A stretch of 64,000 nucleotides of DNA, taken from contig JBHGBD010000002.1 of the NCBI GenBank assembly GCA_041946825.1, positions 186,001 through 250,000 on the forward strand, in the 5' to 3' direction. The notes beneath the pieces were generated by a model. The model made no database searches and was not told the DNA's origin. It worked only from the letters and a program-made list of their open reading frames with translations. This stretch comes from CAZTHM01 sp041946825 (lineage in GTDB: Bacteria > Acidobacteriota > Terriglobia > UBA7540). Positions 15,328 to 23,845 of this stretch are shown here, piece after piece; the first letter of the stretch is position 1, and each line of letters begins with the position of its first letter. The position numbers and the translations under genes are program-made.

Positions 15328-15859
15328 CCGCGTTGGCACGCTTCACCGGATCGCCGCGCCCGACGACTTTCACGGTAAGATTGACGGGGACGCTCTTGGG
15401 CGGCAAGCAGGCATGGTCGTTGCACGCCTGGTAATTGAACGTACCCTTCAGCGTGTACGTTCCCGGCCGCGCCTTGCGGTCGACCTTGAGCAGCGCGCCG
15501 ACCGCCAGCGAACCTTCGTAAACCGAAAGCTGCGTGTCGGAGAAGGCGAACTTTTTCAATTGCCCCTTGGGGTAAACAAACTTCTCAACGCTCACCTGTC
15601 CCAACGGCTCGATCTTCCACTCCGTGGGAATCAGGTAATCGAGTGTGGGCTTGTGATCGTTGATGTGAAATCCCGGCGCAATCGTGGCCAGAGCCGCCAC
15701 TTTGATGCTGGACCCCGGGCGGACCCCGTCAGCGCCCACCGCTGTCTTCACTCCCACCACGGAAGCCGCGGCTTGCGCGAGCGCTCCGCTCCTCAGCGCG
15801 AAAAGGGCGATGAGTGCCAAACCGAAATGAAGCGTGAAGAAATTTCCCTTGCTGTGCAT
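15299..15859 (-). CDS. Stand-alone DsbD alpha (N-terminal) domain protein
   Basis: A 186-residue exported protein with a signal peptide (about 8-29, ALAQA). The remainder matches the immunoglobulin-like N-terminal domain of DsbD: APGFHINDHKPTLDYLIPTEW, YEGSLAVGALLKV, and above all TFNYQACNDHACLPP, where Cys146 and Cys151 correspond to the redox pair that passes electrons to periplasmic partners. In DsbD this domain is fused to a CcdA-like membrane part and a thioredoxin part; here those parts are separate genes nearby (ccdA at 17708-18433, thioredoxin at 15878-16702). It probably relays reducing power in the periplasm. Confidence 0.8.
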   Translation of the reverse strand: MHSKGNFFTLHFGLALIALFALRSGALAQAAASVVGVKTAVGADGVRPGSSIKVAALATIAPGFHINDHKPTLDYLIPTEWKIEPLGQVSVEKFVYPKGQLKKFAFSDTQLSVYEGSLAVGALLKVDRKARPGTYTLKGTFNYQACNDHACLPPKSVPVNLTVKVVGRGDPVKRANADVFNSLQLD

Positions 15860-15877
15860 CTTGCCGTGAGTCCTCCG

Positions 15878-16702
15878 TTAAACCGTGGGCTTCAGGAACT
15901 TTTCCAGTTGTTCGCGCGCCAGCCGGCGGCTGACGCCGCAGGAACGATCGCTGATGCGGCACTTGAGCAGGTTGAGCTTACAGCCGCAATCGCACTGCTG
16001 TCCTTCCAGGACTTTCTTGAACTGCGTCACCTGCTCGGGAGTGAGTTTGGAGAGGTTGACCCCCGGGACTTCCGAGTCGATCTCCGCGGGATCGCCCAGT
16101 TGAATCTGCTCGCCCCGCCCGACTCCCCCGGCTTCCTTGAACTCCGCCGCTTCCGCCGTCGGCGGGGCGGCAAGCAATTCCTTGATCTCTTCCTCAAAAA
16201 CTGAAACGTCGGTGGCGCCCGAGTGTTTGGAGTAGATGCGCCCGTCGCGCCCGATCAGGAATGTCGTGGGCAATCCCACGATTCCACCAAAAAGCTCAAC
16301 AATCTTTGAATCGCCCGCCGCCACCGCATAATTCATCTTGAATTCGCTGTAGAACTCGCGGACCGATTCCGCGTTGTCGTCGATGTATACTCCCAGGATC
16401 ACCAACCCCTGATCGCGATAGCGCTCCTGCAGTTTAATGAAGCCCGGAATCTCGATCCGACACGGACCGCACCAGGTGGCCCAGAAATCCAGCAGCACGA
16501 CTTTGCCTTTGTAGTCGGCGAGCGCGATTTTGCGGCCGTTCATGTCGATCAGCGAAAAGTCCGGCGCCATCGGCCGGTTGGCGGCGGCTCTGGCCGTTTG
16601 CATCACCGTCGCGGGCGCGATCCAGTACCGGTTGATAAGGTAGAGCCCCGCCACTACAACGACGGCCAAAACCGCGCCCATCAGGACTTTGGCTTGTTTC
16701 AC
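15878..16702 (-). CDS. TlpA/ResA-like thioredoxin with C-terminal CxCGC module
   Basis: A 274-residue protein: an N-terminal membrane anchor (about 6-26), then a TlpA-like thioredoxin fold with WATWCGPC (Cys78 and Cys81) and the cis-Pro segment GLPTTFLIGRDG. After an Ala/Glu-rich linker the C-terminus carries CDCGCKLNLLKCRISDRSC (Cys237, 239, 241, 248, 255), the same five-cysteine spacing as the neighbouring membrane protein. The GTG at 16702, with GGAG upstream, starts at the anchor; a longer frame to 17047 lies mostly over lgt and is rejected. It probably reduces periplasmic disulfides using electrons from CcdA. The C-terminal module is an addition not found in ordinary ResA/TlpA. Confidence 0.85.
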   Translation of the reverse strand: MKQAKVLMGAVLAVVVVAGLYLINRYWIAPATVMQTARAAANRPMAPDFSLIDMNGRKIALADYKGKVVLLDFWATWCGPCRIEIPGFIKLQERYRDQGLVILGVYIDDNAESVREFYSEFKMNYAVAAGDSKIVELFGGIVGLPTTFLIGRDGRIYSKHSGATDVSVFEEEIKELLAAPPTAEAAEFKEAGGVGRGEQIQLGDPAEIDSEVPGVNLSKLTPEQVTQFKKVLEGQQCDCGCKLNLLKCRISDRSCGVSRRLAREQLEKFLKPTV

Positions 16703-16782
16703 GAATTCACGCTCCTTGCCGGGAATCTCTCCTAAACCGGCCGTCTGATCTGGAATCGGTCGGCACACCCCTGGGGTCGAAT

Positions 16783-17631
16783 TCACCCTCGCGCGCGCTT
16801 TGCCTGTGGAACCGCGACGGCAACCGGGGCGGCGGCCACCTGCCTTCCCCGTAGATGGATCGTCAGGGCCGCGGCAGTCGCCAGCGCCACGAGCGCGATG
16901 AACTGCGAGGTGGAAAGCAAATGGCCGAACACAAATCCGCGGTCCTCGTCTCCGCGCAGAAACTCGATAAAGAAACGCGCCACCGCATAGAGAACCAGAT
17001 TCAGAACAAAGATCTGTCCATCGTAGGTTTTGTTCCGGTAGCGCCAAACCAGAATCGCAAAAATCACGAACATGGCGAGCGATTCGTAGAGCTGCGTCGG
17101 ATGCAGCCGAATTCCCAACGGCGTCCCGGCCACTTGGTGAGCGAAGGGGTCAGTGAAGACAACTCCCAGAAACGAATTCGTCGGCTTGCCGTAATCACAT
17201 CCGGCGGCGAAGCAGCCCAGCCTGCCAATTCCCATGCCCAGCGCGATGCTCGGCGTGTAGACGTCGAAGACCTTCCACATTGGAAGCCGGTGCACGCGCG
17301 TGTACCAGAGCGCGAAGAGTACCGCCGCGGCAAAACCACCGTAGAAGACCCCGCCGGCGAGCAGCGTCGTCCGGCTGAAAATCTCGCCCGGGTTCTGAAC
17401 GTAAAAGCTCCAGTCCGTCAGGACCATCAACACTTTCGCGCCGACCAGCGCGACCACAATCAGCCAGGTACAGAAATCCAGAAGGCGATTACTGTCAAAA
17501 CCTTCCTGGCGCCCGCGGCGGACGATCGTCACCATCGCCGTGATCAACGCCGTGACCAGCAGCACGCCGTAAGTCGGCAGCCGGAAGAAACCGAAATCGA
17601 GGAGAATCGGGTGCAAGATGGCTCCGAACAA
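16783..17631 (-). CDS. lgt: Prolipoprotein diacylglyceryl transferase
   Basis: A 282-residue inner-membrane enzyme that attaches diacylglycerol to the lipobox cysteine of prolipoproteins. Seven or so membrane segments are visible. The Lgt signature appears as GMGIGRLGCFAAGCDYGKP near residues 131-150, and HPTQLYESLAMF at about 176-187 holds the conserved His region. The start MFGAILHPILLDFGFFRLPTYG is typical of the family. It lies between ccdA and the thioredoxin in the same orientation, an arrangement that suits a shared role in maturing exported proteins. Confidence 0.93.
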   Translation of the reverse strand: MFGAILHPILLDFGFFRLPTYGVLLVTALITAMVTIVRRGRQEGFDSNRLLDFCTWLIVVALVGAKVLMVLTDWSFYVQNPGEIFSRTTLLAGGVFYGGFAAAVLFALWYTRVHRLPMWKVFDVYTPSIALGMGIGRLGCFAAGCDYGKPTNSFLGVVFTDPFAHQVAGTPLGIRLHPTQLYESLAMFVIFAILVWRYRNKTYDGQIFVLNLVLYAVARFFIEFLRGDEDRGFVFGHLLSTSQFIALVALATAAALTIHLRGRQVAAAPVAVAVPQAKRARG

Positions 17632-17700
17632 AGCTTTCAGTCGTCAGCTTTCAGCTTCCAGAGAACTTTGCTGCTGATGCCTGACCGCTGACAACTGATC
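17632..17700. repeat. Text-like repeat (CTTTCAG / CTGACAACTGATC type)
   Basis: GCTTTCAGTCGTCAGCTTTCAG is followed by CTGCTGATGCCTGACCGCTGACAACTGATC. These near-tandem words, built from TCAG and CTGA, are of the same kind as the GTCAGAAG repeat at 13852-14091. It fills the gap between ccdA and lgt. Confidence 0.45.
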
Positions 17701-17707
17701 GCGTGTT

Positions 17708-18433
17708 TCACAACGTAAACACATTCAGAAAATCCAGATACCTCGAAATAACTCCCAGGCGGTTAAACGCCATCAGCGCGCCGATGGCGATCAGAAGAAC
17801 TCCGGAGAAGACTTCTACGACATGCAAGTGCTTCCGAAATCCCGAGTAGAACTTCATGAACTGGCCGAGACCCACCGCCGTCAGCACAAAGGGAATCGCC
17901 AGTCCCGCCGAGTAAATCCCCAGCAGGAACATGCCCTGGAAAACCGTCTCACGATTCGCCGCCAACAGCAGAATTCCGGTGAGAATCGGTCCAATGCAGG
18001 GAGTCCATCCAAAGGCAAAGGCGAAGCCCAGAAGGAACGATCCCGCCAAACCGCGCTTGGGCGCGCCGGTGTTCACCCGCGCTTCGCGGTAGAGAAAGGG
18101 AATCTTTACCAGGCCTGTCAGGTGCAGCCCGAAGACGATGATGACGATTCCGGCGACGATGTTGAGGATCGTCCGCCGCGCCACCAGGAAGTTCCCGACC
18201 GCCGTGGCTGAGGCCCCCAGCGCTATGAATACCACCGAGAACCCGACGACGAAGGCGAGCGAGTTGCGGAGGATTCGCGCCATCAACGCCGGCCCGGCGC
18301 CTGCTTTCAGTTCCTCGATGCTTTCGCCCGACAGCATCGAGATGTAGCCGGGCACGAGCGGCAGAACGCAGGGCGAAAGAAACGAGACGACGCCCGCCAC
18401 GAAAGCAATCGGGATGCTCAGTCCTTGGGTCAC
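17708..18433 (-). CDS. ccdA: Cytochrome c biogenesis protein CcdA
   Basis: A 241-residue six-helix membrane protein. The first helix holds the signature AGVVSFLSPCVLPLVPGYISMLSG with its conserved cysteine, and the fourth region holds FAFGWTPCIGPILTGIL with the second. These two membrane cysteines form the redox pair that carries electrons from cytoplasmic thioredoxin to periplasmic acceptors. It is the equivalent of the central domain of DsbD. Downstream in the same orientation are lgt, a TlpA-like thioredoxin and a free DsbD alpha domain, plausible acceptors of these electrons. Confidence 0.93.
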   Translation of the reverse strand: MTQGLSIPIAFVAGVVSFLSPCVLPLVPGYISMLSGESIEELKAGAGPALMARILRNSLAFVVGFSVVFIALGASATAVGNFLVARRTILNIVAGIVIIVFGLHLTGLVKIPFLYREARVNTGAPKRGLAGSFLLGFAFAFGWTPCIGPILTGILLLAANRETVFQGMFLLGIYSAGLAIPFVLTAVGLGQFMKFYSGFRKHLHVVEVFSGVLLIAIGALMAFNRLGVISRYLDFLNVFTL

Positions 18434-18714
18434 CGTCGGTCAGTTCCTTGGAGGGTGCTCATGCCTATTGGATGCTTGCGTTGCCTGGCTGGTCGCGCCG
18501 GTAGGCGCGCCACCCCCGGGCGGAGATTCACCGGTCAGCCGATTGGAAGCGTTTGCCGGGTTTCTGACCGCTCCCTTCGCCCCGCCTCCAGCCTCCCCCT
18601 GCCTTGCCGCGCTCCGAACTTCAAGTGTATCATAGCCGATTCGGCGCGCGAGACAGAAGGCGCCCTAGGGGCGCAGCCTGCGGCGCCGACGCCCGAAGAG
18701 GAGAACCGTCCGTC

Positions 18715-19413
18715 TTGTTGCGTGCCATCATTTTCGACTTCGACGGCGTCATTGTCGATAGCGAGAATTTAATCTTTCGACTCACTCGACAGATGGCCGC
18801 CCAGGAAGGGTGGACGGTCGACGAGAAGGAGTACTTCCGCGACTACCTGGCGCTCGACGACCGCGGCATCATCGAACACCTCTACCAGAGCCATGGCAGG
18901 CCCGTGGACGCCCAACGGCGCGACGAACTCATCACGTGGAAGTTCCGAGCCTACCAGGAAATCATTCGCGACGGCCTGCCCGCCATGCCGGGGGCCGTCG
19001 ATTTCGTGCGCAGGGCTCGAGATCGCTGCCCGCTGGCGATTGCGAGCGGCAGCCTGCGGGTCGAGATCGAACACCTGCTTGGCAAGCTCGGCCTGCGCGA
19101 ATGCTTCAGCGTGCTCGCCACCGCCGATGACTGCGCGCGCTCCAAGCCCGACCCGGAGGTCTATCGGCGGGCGCTGGAACGGCTGGGCGGGCTCCTGGCG
19201 CTTCGCACGCCGCCGCTTCTAGCCTCGCATTGTCTTGCCATCGAGGATGCCCCGCTGGGGGTGATCGCCGCCCAGGCGGCCGGCCTCCGCTGCCTGGCGC
19301 TCGCTCACAGCCAGCCGCTCGAAGAACTCCGCCACGCCGACTGGGTGGCGGGCGAGTTCGCCGAAGTGGACCTCGCGGAGATCGAACGACAATTTGTCCC
19401 GGCCACTGCGTGA
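18715..19413 (+). CDS. HAD-superfamily phosphatase (beta-phosphoglucomutase-like)
   Basis: About 232 residues. Motif I is IIFDFDGVIVDSE right at the start, motif II IASGS, motif III SKPDPEVYRRAL and motif IV CLAIEDAPLGV, so all four HAD blocks are present. The cap after motif I is helical, of subclass I, as in beta-phosphoglucomutase and phosphoglycolate phosphatase. The substrate is unknown, probably a small sugar phosphate. I chose TTG at 18715, with GAGGAG upstream, because it begins at the fold; the frame extends to an ATG at 18604 through an unlikely Arg-rich stretch. Confidence 0.78.
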   Translation: MLRAIIFDFDGVIVDSENLIFRLTRQMAAQEGWTVDEKEYFRDYLALDDRGIIEHLYQSHGRPVDAQRRDELITWKFRAYQEIIRDGLPAMPGAVDFVRRARDRCPLAIASGSLRVEIEHLLGKLGLRECFSVLATADDCARSKPDPEVYRRALERLGGLLALRTPPLLASHCLAIEDAPLGVIAAQAAGLRCLALAHSQPLEELRHADWVAGEFAEVDLAEIERQFVPATA

Positions 19414-19639
19414 GCCTAGGAGGCCCGGGCCTGCCCGTACCCGTTTTCACGGTCAGCTAGTCCTCTAGGATGCCCCGCCAGGGGCCGCCAGCGCCCCCAG
19501 GAGCGCTCGAAACGACCCCACCCATAGGTCTAGCCCAATAATCTGGTTCGAACGGCCAGAATCGCCCGCAGTGCGATTTGTGAGGGTTCGGACACTTTGT
19601 CACCTAGGGGCCTCCACGGTCGAAAGACCGGAAGGCAAT

Positions 19640-19670
19640 CGGGGCGACTCGACAACCTCGAGCCGCCCCG
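19640..19670. terminator. Strong hairpin between convergent genes
   Basis: CGGGGCG-a-CTCGA, loop CAACC, TCGAG-c-CGCCCCG: a 12-bp paired stem with one mismatch. It lies between the ends of the HAD gene (plus) and the ARPP-1 gene (minus), so it may end both transcripts. There is no U-run on either side. Confidence 0.5.
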
Positions 19671-19694
19671 AGCAGGCGTCCTTGAAGGAGGGAC

Positions 19695-20849
19695 TCAGCC
19701 GCGTGCCATCTTGTTGTAGTGGAGCATCACCCCCTCTGTCGCAGAGGGATCCGGCTTCTCAATCGCTTCGAGCGCCACGATCTGGTATTCGGAATAGGTA
19801 ACTTCCGTTCGCCGGAAGACTGCCGGTTCCACTTTGACGCTCACTCGACCGCGATCCTCGAGCAAGAAGTTCTCCGCCTGCTTCACCGTCGGCGGGTTGG
19901 CCAACTTCCGCCCCCAAGCGTAATCCCTCTCCGCATTCACTCGGCTCTCCGCTTCCATGACATAAGACCGCAAGAGCTTCGGCCAGTAGCGGCGAAAGAG
20001 GTCGGGCGTCGGGAAGACGTCGGTCCAGACGATTTCACCGTTGATGGCGACGATCACGCCCACCGCGCTGCGCCCGCGGATCTGTTCGCGCAGTTCACGC
20101 TCGTAGTCAGCCTGAATGGATTGGGCGGTTGTCTCGATACGCCGCTTGACCTCGGGATTCTCCAAAACCTGGTTGTAGTCCTGCGTGGGCGAAGCTGCCG
20201 CCAATACCCCCGCCGCGCGCGAGACCGAATCCCAGACGCCTTGCTGGCTCTTGTTGCCTTGCGCTTCCATGCGAATTTGCGGGTGCGCAATCGCTTTGGC
20301 GGACCCAAACCCTCCGCCGCCCGCCGTCCAGCGTCCGTGCTCGACGCAGAAAACCGTGAGCGGAACCGGCTCGCTCTTGGGCGGCACCAGGAGATCGGCG
20401 CCGATGATGCGGTTCTGCTTGCCGCCCGATACCACTTCCCCCGCCAGCAGCAACAGCGGCCGCGAGGACTCGTTCACTAAGACGAGCTCGTTGACACTGG
20501 CACTTCCGCTTTGCGGGTATTGATCACCCTGCGGCGGCCAGCGCCGCGTTTCACGGCGGCGGTAGATCGCGCCCTGCAACTGCCCGCGCTCCAGAATCTT
20601 CACCACGCCCGACGCCACCCCTTCATCGAGCGTCAGAAACGTCGAGGTGTCCGCACCCAGGCTCGAAACCACGGGATAGATGCTGAGATTACGGCGCGTG
20701 ATGGCTTCGAGCACTTTCCAGCTTTCTCGAAACTCGCCAACGCCCGCTCCTTTCGGGACCGCCACGGGGTGCGGGAAAATGACGCGCGCGACGAGGGGCG
20801 ACCCGAGTACCAGGAGAAGCAGCCCGGTCATTATGGAATCCTTGCGCAT
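19695..20849 (-). CDS. ARPP-1 domain exported protein
   Basis: A 384-residue protein with a signal peptide or N-terminal anchor (about 6-22). The central part matches what I know as the ARPP-1 domain: LLLLAGEVVSGGKQNRIIGADLLVPP followed by VPLTVFCVEHGRW. The C-terminal third includes NGEIVWTDVFPTPDLFRRYWPKLLRSY. The biochemical role of this family is not established. GGAGGAGGACGAAG precedes the ATG. It is divergent from the DUF4139 gene, with about 200 bases between them. Confidence 0.75.
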   Translation of the reverse strand: MRKDSIMTGLLLLVLGSPLVARVIFPHPVAVPKGAGVGEFRESWKVLEAITRRNLSIYPVVSSLGADTSTFLTLDEGVASGVVKILERGQLQGAIYRRRETRRWPPQGDQYPQSGSASVNELVLVNESSRPLLLLAGEVVSGGKQNRIIGADLLVPPKSEPVPLTVFCVEHGRWTAGGGGFGSAKAIAHPQIRMEAQGNKSQQGVWDSVSRAAGVLAAASPTQDYNQVLENPEVKRRIETTAQSIQADYERELREQIRGRSAVGVIVAINGEIVWTDVFPTPDLFRRYWPKLLRSYVMEAESRVNAERDYAWGRKLANPPTVKQAENFLLEDRGRVSVKVEPAVFRRTEVTYSEYQIVALEAIEKPDPSATEGVMLHYNKMARG

Positions 20850-21049
20850 CTTCGTCCTCCTCCGCCCGCGACTCGCGGCCCGGGCGGCTGTCAGCAGGAG
20901 AACGATCTCGAGGCGGTCACTTGCAGATTCTTTTTCGTGAAAAGACGGCGAAAGTCGATTGGCCCCACCGCCTCTACTTTTCGTGCAAGAAGCGGTATGC
21001 TCTCCGTTCTATGGGAGTGAACACAAGAAGTACCAATGGAAGGTGCCTG

Positions 21050-22495
21050 ATGAAAACAAAGACCCGATCCCTTTCCGGGATGATAGCACTCCTCCTGATG
21101 CTGGCCCCGGCTGCCGGCGCGCAGACAACGGCCACTTCGACCGAGCAGGATCAAAAGGAGCTCGCCGTCACGGTTTACAACTCCAACGTGGCCCTGGTGC
21201 GCGATGTTCGCCGGGTGAAATTGCCGACGGGCGTGATCGACCTGCGCTACATGGACATTGCCGCGGCGGTGAATCCCGCCACCGTCCACATCGTTTCGCT
21301 GACCTCGCCCAAGGAATTGACGGTGCTCGAGCAGAACTACGAATACGACCTGCTCAGTCCGCAGAAGCTCCTCTCGAAATACGTCGGCAAGGAATTGACG
21401 CTCGTGCGGCTGGTAAGCGAGAACAACTCCACCAAAGAAGTTCCTGTCAAGGCCACGCTGCTCGCCTTGAACGAAGGCCCGGTCTGGCAGGTGGGCAACC
21501 AAATCATCACCGGCATGGGCGCGGACCGCTATGTTTTCCCCGACCTTCCGGAGAATCTCTACAGCAAGCCGACGCTGGTCTGGATGCTCGACAACCGGCA
21601 CGCGGGCGAGCAGTCCGTCGAGGCTTCGTACCTGACCAATCAGGTCAACTGGAGCTCCGACTACGTCCTGACCGTGGCGCCCGACCAGAAAGCCGCCGAC
21701 CTGAACGGCTGGGTCACGGTCGTCAACAACAGCGGCACAGCGTTCAAGAACGCCATGCTGCAACTGGTGGCGGGCGAACTTCACCGCGTGCAGGAACGGC
21801 GCGACATGGCGCTGCAGATGAAAGCCATGCGCGTGGCGGAAGCAGCCGCCGCGCCGCAGTTCGCCGAAGAGGGTTTGTCCGAATACCATCTTTACACCCT
21901 CGAGCGGCGTACCAACGTGATGAATAACGAAACGAAGCAGATCAGCCTGCTCGCCTCGACGGGGGTGAGCATCGAAAAGGTCTACGAGGTGAACGGGCAG
22001 CAGTTCTACTACCACAACCAGCAGCGGCCCGGCCAGCCGTTCAAAGATCCCGTCAATGTCCGCATCAAATTCAAGAACTCGCAGGCGAACTCTCTCGGAC
22101 TGCCGTTGCCCGCCGGGACGGTGCGCGTCTATCAGGGCGATTCGAAGGGGCGCGTGCAGTTCATCGGCGAAGACCGCATCGACCATACGCCCAAGGACGA
22201 AACCGTCGATCTGCTGATTGGCAACGCCTTCGACATCGTCGCCGAGCGCAAGCAGACCGATTTCAAATCGTACGGCCCGCACACTTACGAGATGGCGTTT
22301 GAGATCGCGCTGCGCAATCACAAGGCGGAGCCCATCACCGTGCTCGTCAACGAACCCATCGGCGGCGACTGGACGATTCTCGATTCGACCTTCAAGTGGG
22401 AAAAGACTGCTGCCTTCGCCGCGCGCTTCACGGTACCCGTCGCCGCGAACGGCGAGTCGGTGCTGAAGTACCGCGTGCGCGTGAGGTGGGATTGA
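21050..22495 (+). CDS. DUF4139 domain exported protein
   Basis: A 481-residue protein with a signal peptide (SLSGMIALLLMLAPAAGAQ). The body shows the DUF4139 pattern: VTVYNSNVALVRDVRRVKLP near the start, ASYLTNQVNWSSDYVLTV and LNGWVTVVNNSGTAFKNAMLQLVAGELHRV in the middle, and repeated beta-rich segments to a C-terminal LKYRVRVRW. Related eukaryotic and bacterial proteins have no agreed biochemical activity; the sequence suggests a secreted or periplasmic beta-sandwich protein. The ATG at 21050 places the signal peptide at the N-terminus; an earlier frame at 20921 is unlikely. The end converges on queA across a REP-like element. Confidence 0.82.
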   Translation: MKTKTRSLSGMIALLLMLAPAAGAQTTATSTEQDQKELAVTVYNSNVALVRDVRRVKLPTGVIDLRYMDIAAAVNPATVHIVSLTSPKELTVLEQNYEYDLLSPQKLLSKYVGKELTLVRLVSENNSTKEVPVKATLLALNEGPVWQVGNQIITGMGADRYVFPDLPENLYSKPTLVWMLDNRHAGEQSVEASYLTNQVNWSSDYVLTVAPDQKAADLNGWVTVVNNSGTAFKNAMLQLVAGELHRVQERRDMALQMKAMRVAEAAAAPQFAEEGLSEYHLYTLERRTNVMNNETKQISLLASTGVSIEKVYEVNGQQFYYHNQQRPGQPFKDPVNVRIKFKNSQANSLGLPLPAGTVRVYQGDSKGRVQFIGEDRIDHTPKDETVDLLIGNAFDIVAERKQTDFKSYGPHTYEMAFEIALRNHKAEPITVLVNEPIGGDWTILDSTFKWEKTAAFAARFTVPVAANGESVLKYRVRVRWD

Positions 22496-22524
22496 TCCAG
22501 CAGGCCGGAAGGACGCCTGACAAG

Positions 22525-22590
22525 CCCCCTCACCCCTGCCCCTCTCACCGGGGGAGAGGGTGTCCCGATGGAATCGGGACGGGTGAGGGG
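22525..22590. repeat. REP-like palindrome, copy 2
   Basis: CCCCCTCACCC...CCTCTCACCGGGGGAGAGGGTGTCCCGAT...ATCGGGACGGGTGAGGGG. It shares the words GAGAGGGTGTCCCG and GGGACGGGTGAGGG with copy 1. Lying between convergent genes, it could serve as a bidirectional terminator. Confidence 0.7.
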
Positions 22591-22610
22591 CCGCGCTTCC
22601 CGAGTACCAG

Positions 22611-23696
22611 TCAGATAATCAGCATGCAGTCGCCGTAGCTGTAGAAGCGGTAGCGCTCGCTGACGGCGTGAGCGTAGGCACGGAGAACGAGTTCCCGCCC
22701 CGCAAACGCTGAGATCAGCATCAGGAGAGTTGACTTCGGTAAGTGAAAGTTGGTGAGTAACGCTCCGACAATCTGGAACTTGAATCCCGAAACAATGAAG
22801 AGATTCGTTTCCCCTTGGCCGGGCGCAACCTTTCCACCCTGCCCGCGGGCCACGTGTTCGAGCGCGCGCACGCTCGTCGTCCCCACGGCGATCACGCGGC
22901 GGCCCTCTTCCCGCGCGCGGTTAATGGCCGTGGCTGCGGCCTCGGTGATTTCATACCGCTCTGAGTCCATCCTGTGATCTTCCACATTCTCGACGCGCAC
23001 CGGCTGGAAAGTTCCCAACCCGACGTGCAGGGTTATTTCACAGGTTTCAATTTCACCAGCCGCTAACTCGCGTAATATCTTTTCTGTGAAGTGGAATCCC
23101 GCCGTGGGGGCTGCCACGGCGCCGCGCACTTTCGCATAAACCGTCTGGTAAGTTGTGCGGTCGGCAGTTTCATCGGGACGATGGATGTACGGCGGTAGGG
23201 GCACATGCCCCAGCCGGTCGATCGCGGCGTCCATCGAGCCTTCGCAGGCACGAAGGCGAACGCGCCGCAGACCGAACTCGCCGCGGCCGATGACCTCGGC
23301 TTCCAGTTCGCCGGCGCCAAACACCAGGATTTCTCCGGTTCGGATCTTACGCCCCGGATGGACAAGCCCTTCCCATTCGTCCGCGCCCACCTGGCGTGTA
23401 AGCATCAGCTCCACCTCGCCGGTCAGATGTTCGCGGGCGGCGGGATTGTGCCTGCCGATGGGCTGCGCAGAGACTCCCCGCCGGTGGCCGAGCAGGCGCG
23501 CGGGAAAGACTTTGGTGTTATTGAAAACCAGAAGGTCGCCGGGACGGAGCAGCTTCGGCAGCTCGCGGAATGCGTGGTCTTCAAACGACCCCGCCCCGCG
23601 GTCGAGCACCATCATGCGTGACGCGTCGCGCTCTTCGAGCGGCCGCTGCGCGATCAACTCCGGCGGGAGCGGGTAATCGAATTCTTCGACACGCAT
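22611..23696 (-). CDS. queA: tRNA preQ1(34) S-adenosylmethionine ribosyltransferase-isomerase
   Basis: A 361-residue cytoplasmic enzyme that converts preQ1 in the tRNA wobble position to epoxyqueuosine using the ribosyl group of SAM. Hallmarks are the start EFDYPLPPELIAQRPLEERDASRMM, the segment LLRPGDLLVFNNTKVFPARLLG, AAPTAGFHFTEKIL and LHVGLGTFQPVRVENVEDHRMDSE, and the ending LLTNFHLPKSTLLMLISAFAG...YRFYSYGDCMLI. The ATG at 23696 begins exactly at the conserved N-terminus; a 48-codon extension overlaps a repeat and is rejected. No other queuosine gene is nearby. Confidence 0.95.
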   Translation of the reverse strand: MRVEEFDYPLPPELIAQRPLEERDASRMMVLDRGAGSFEDHAFRELPKLLRPGDLLVFNNTKVFPARLLGHRRGVSAQPIGRHNPAAREHLTGEVELMLTRQVGADEWEGLVHPGRKIRTGEILVFGAGELEAEVIGRGEFGLRRVRLRACEGSMDAAIDRLGHVPLPPYIHRPDETADRTTYQTVYAKVRGAVAAPTAGFHFTEKILRELAAGEIETCEITLHVGLGTFQPVRVENVEDHRMDSERYEITEAAATAINRAREEGRRVIAVGTTSVRALEHVARGQGGKVAPGQGETNLFIVSGFKFQIVGALLTNFHLPKSTLLMLISAFAGRELVLRAYAHAVSERYRFYSYGDCMLII

Positions 23697-23737
23697 TCGG
23701 TGAGCCTCGTACCGTGGTTCGACGGGAGTCCTGGCGA

Positions 23738-23790
23738 ATTCCCGCTTACGCGGGAATGACGATGATCGGACGAGAGCCCTGTCACTCCCG
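23738..23790. repeat. Hairpin repeat ATTCCCGC-TTAC-GCGGGAAT
   Basis: A perfect 8-bp stem with a 4-base loop at 23738-23757. GTCACTCCCGCGAAAGTGG follows, itself a worn version of the common GTCATTCCCGCGAAAGCGGGAAT repeat. It lies upstream of queA, between it and the M2 peptidase gene. Confidence 0.5.
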
Positions 23791-23845
23791 CGAAAGTGGA
23801 GGCCCGGAGTTCGCCGGTGATAGACCGGCGGTACGGCCACGCAAC

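Noticed and set aside
20891..22321. A 476-codon frame opposite the DUF4139 gene
   Set aside because: DUF4139 signatures and a signal peptide are on the plus strand; this is an antisense shadow.
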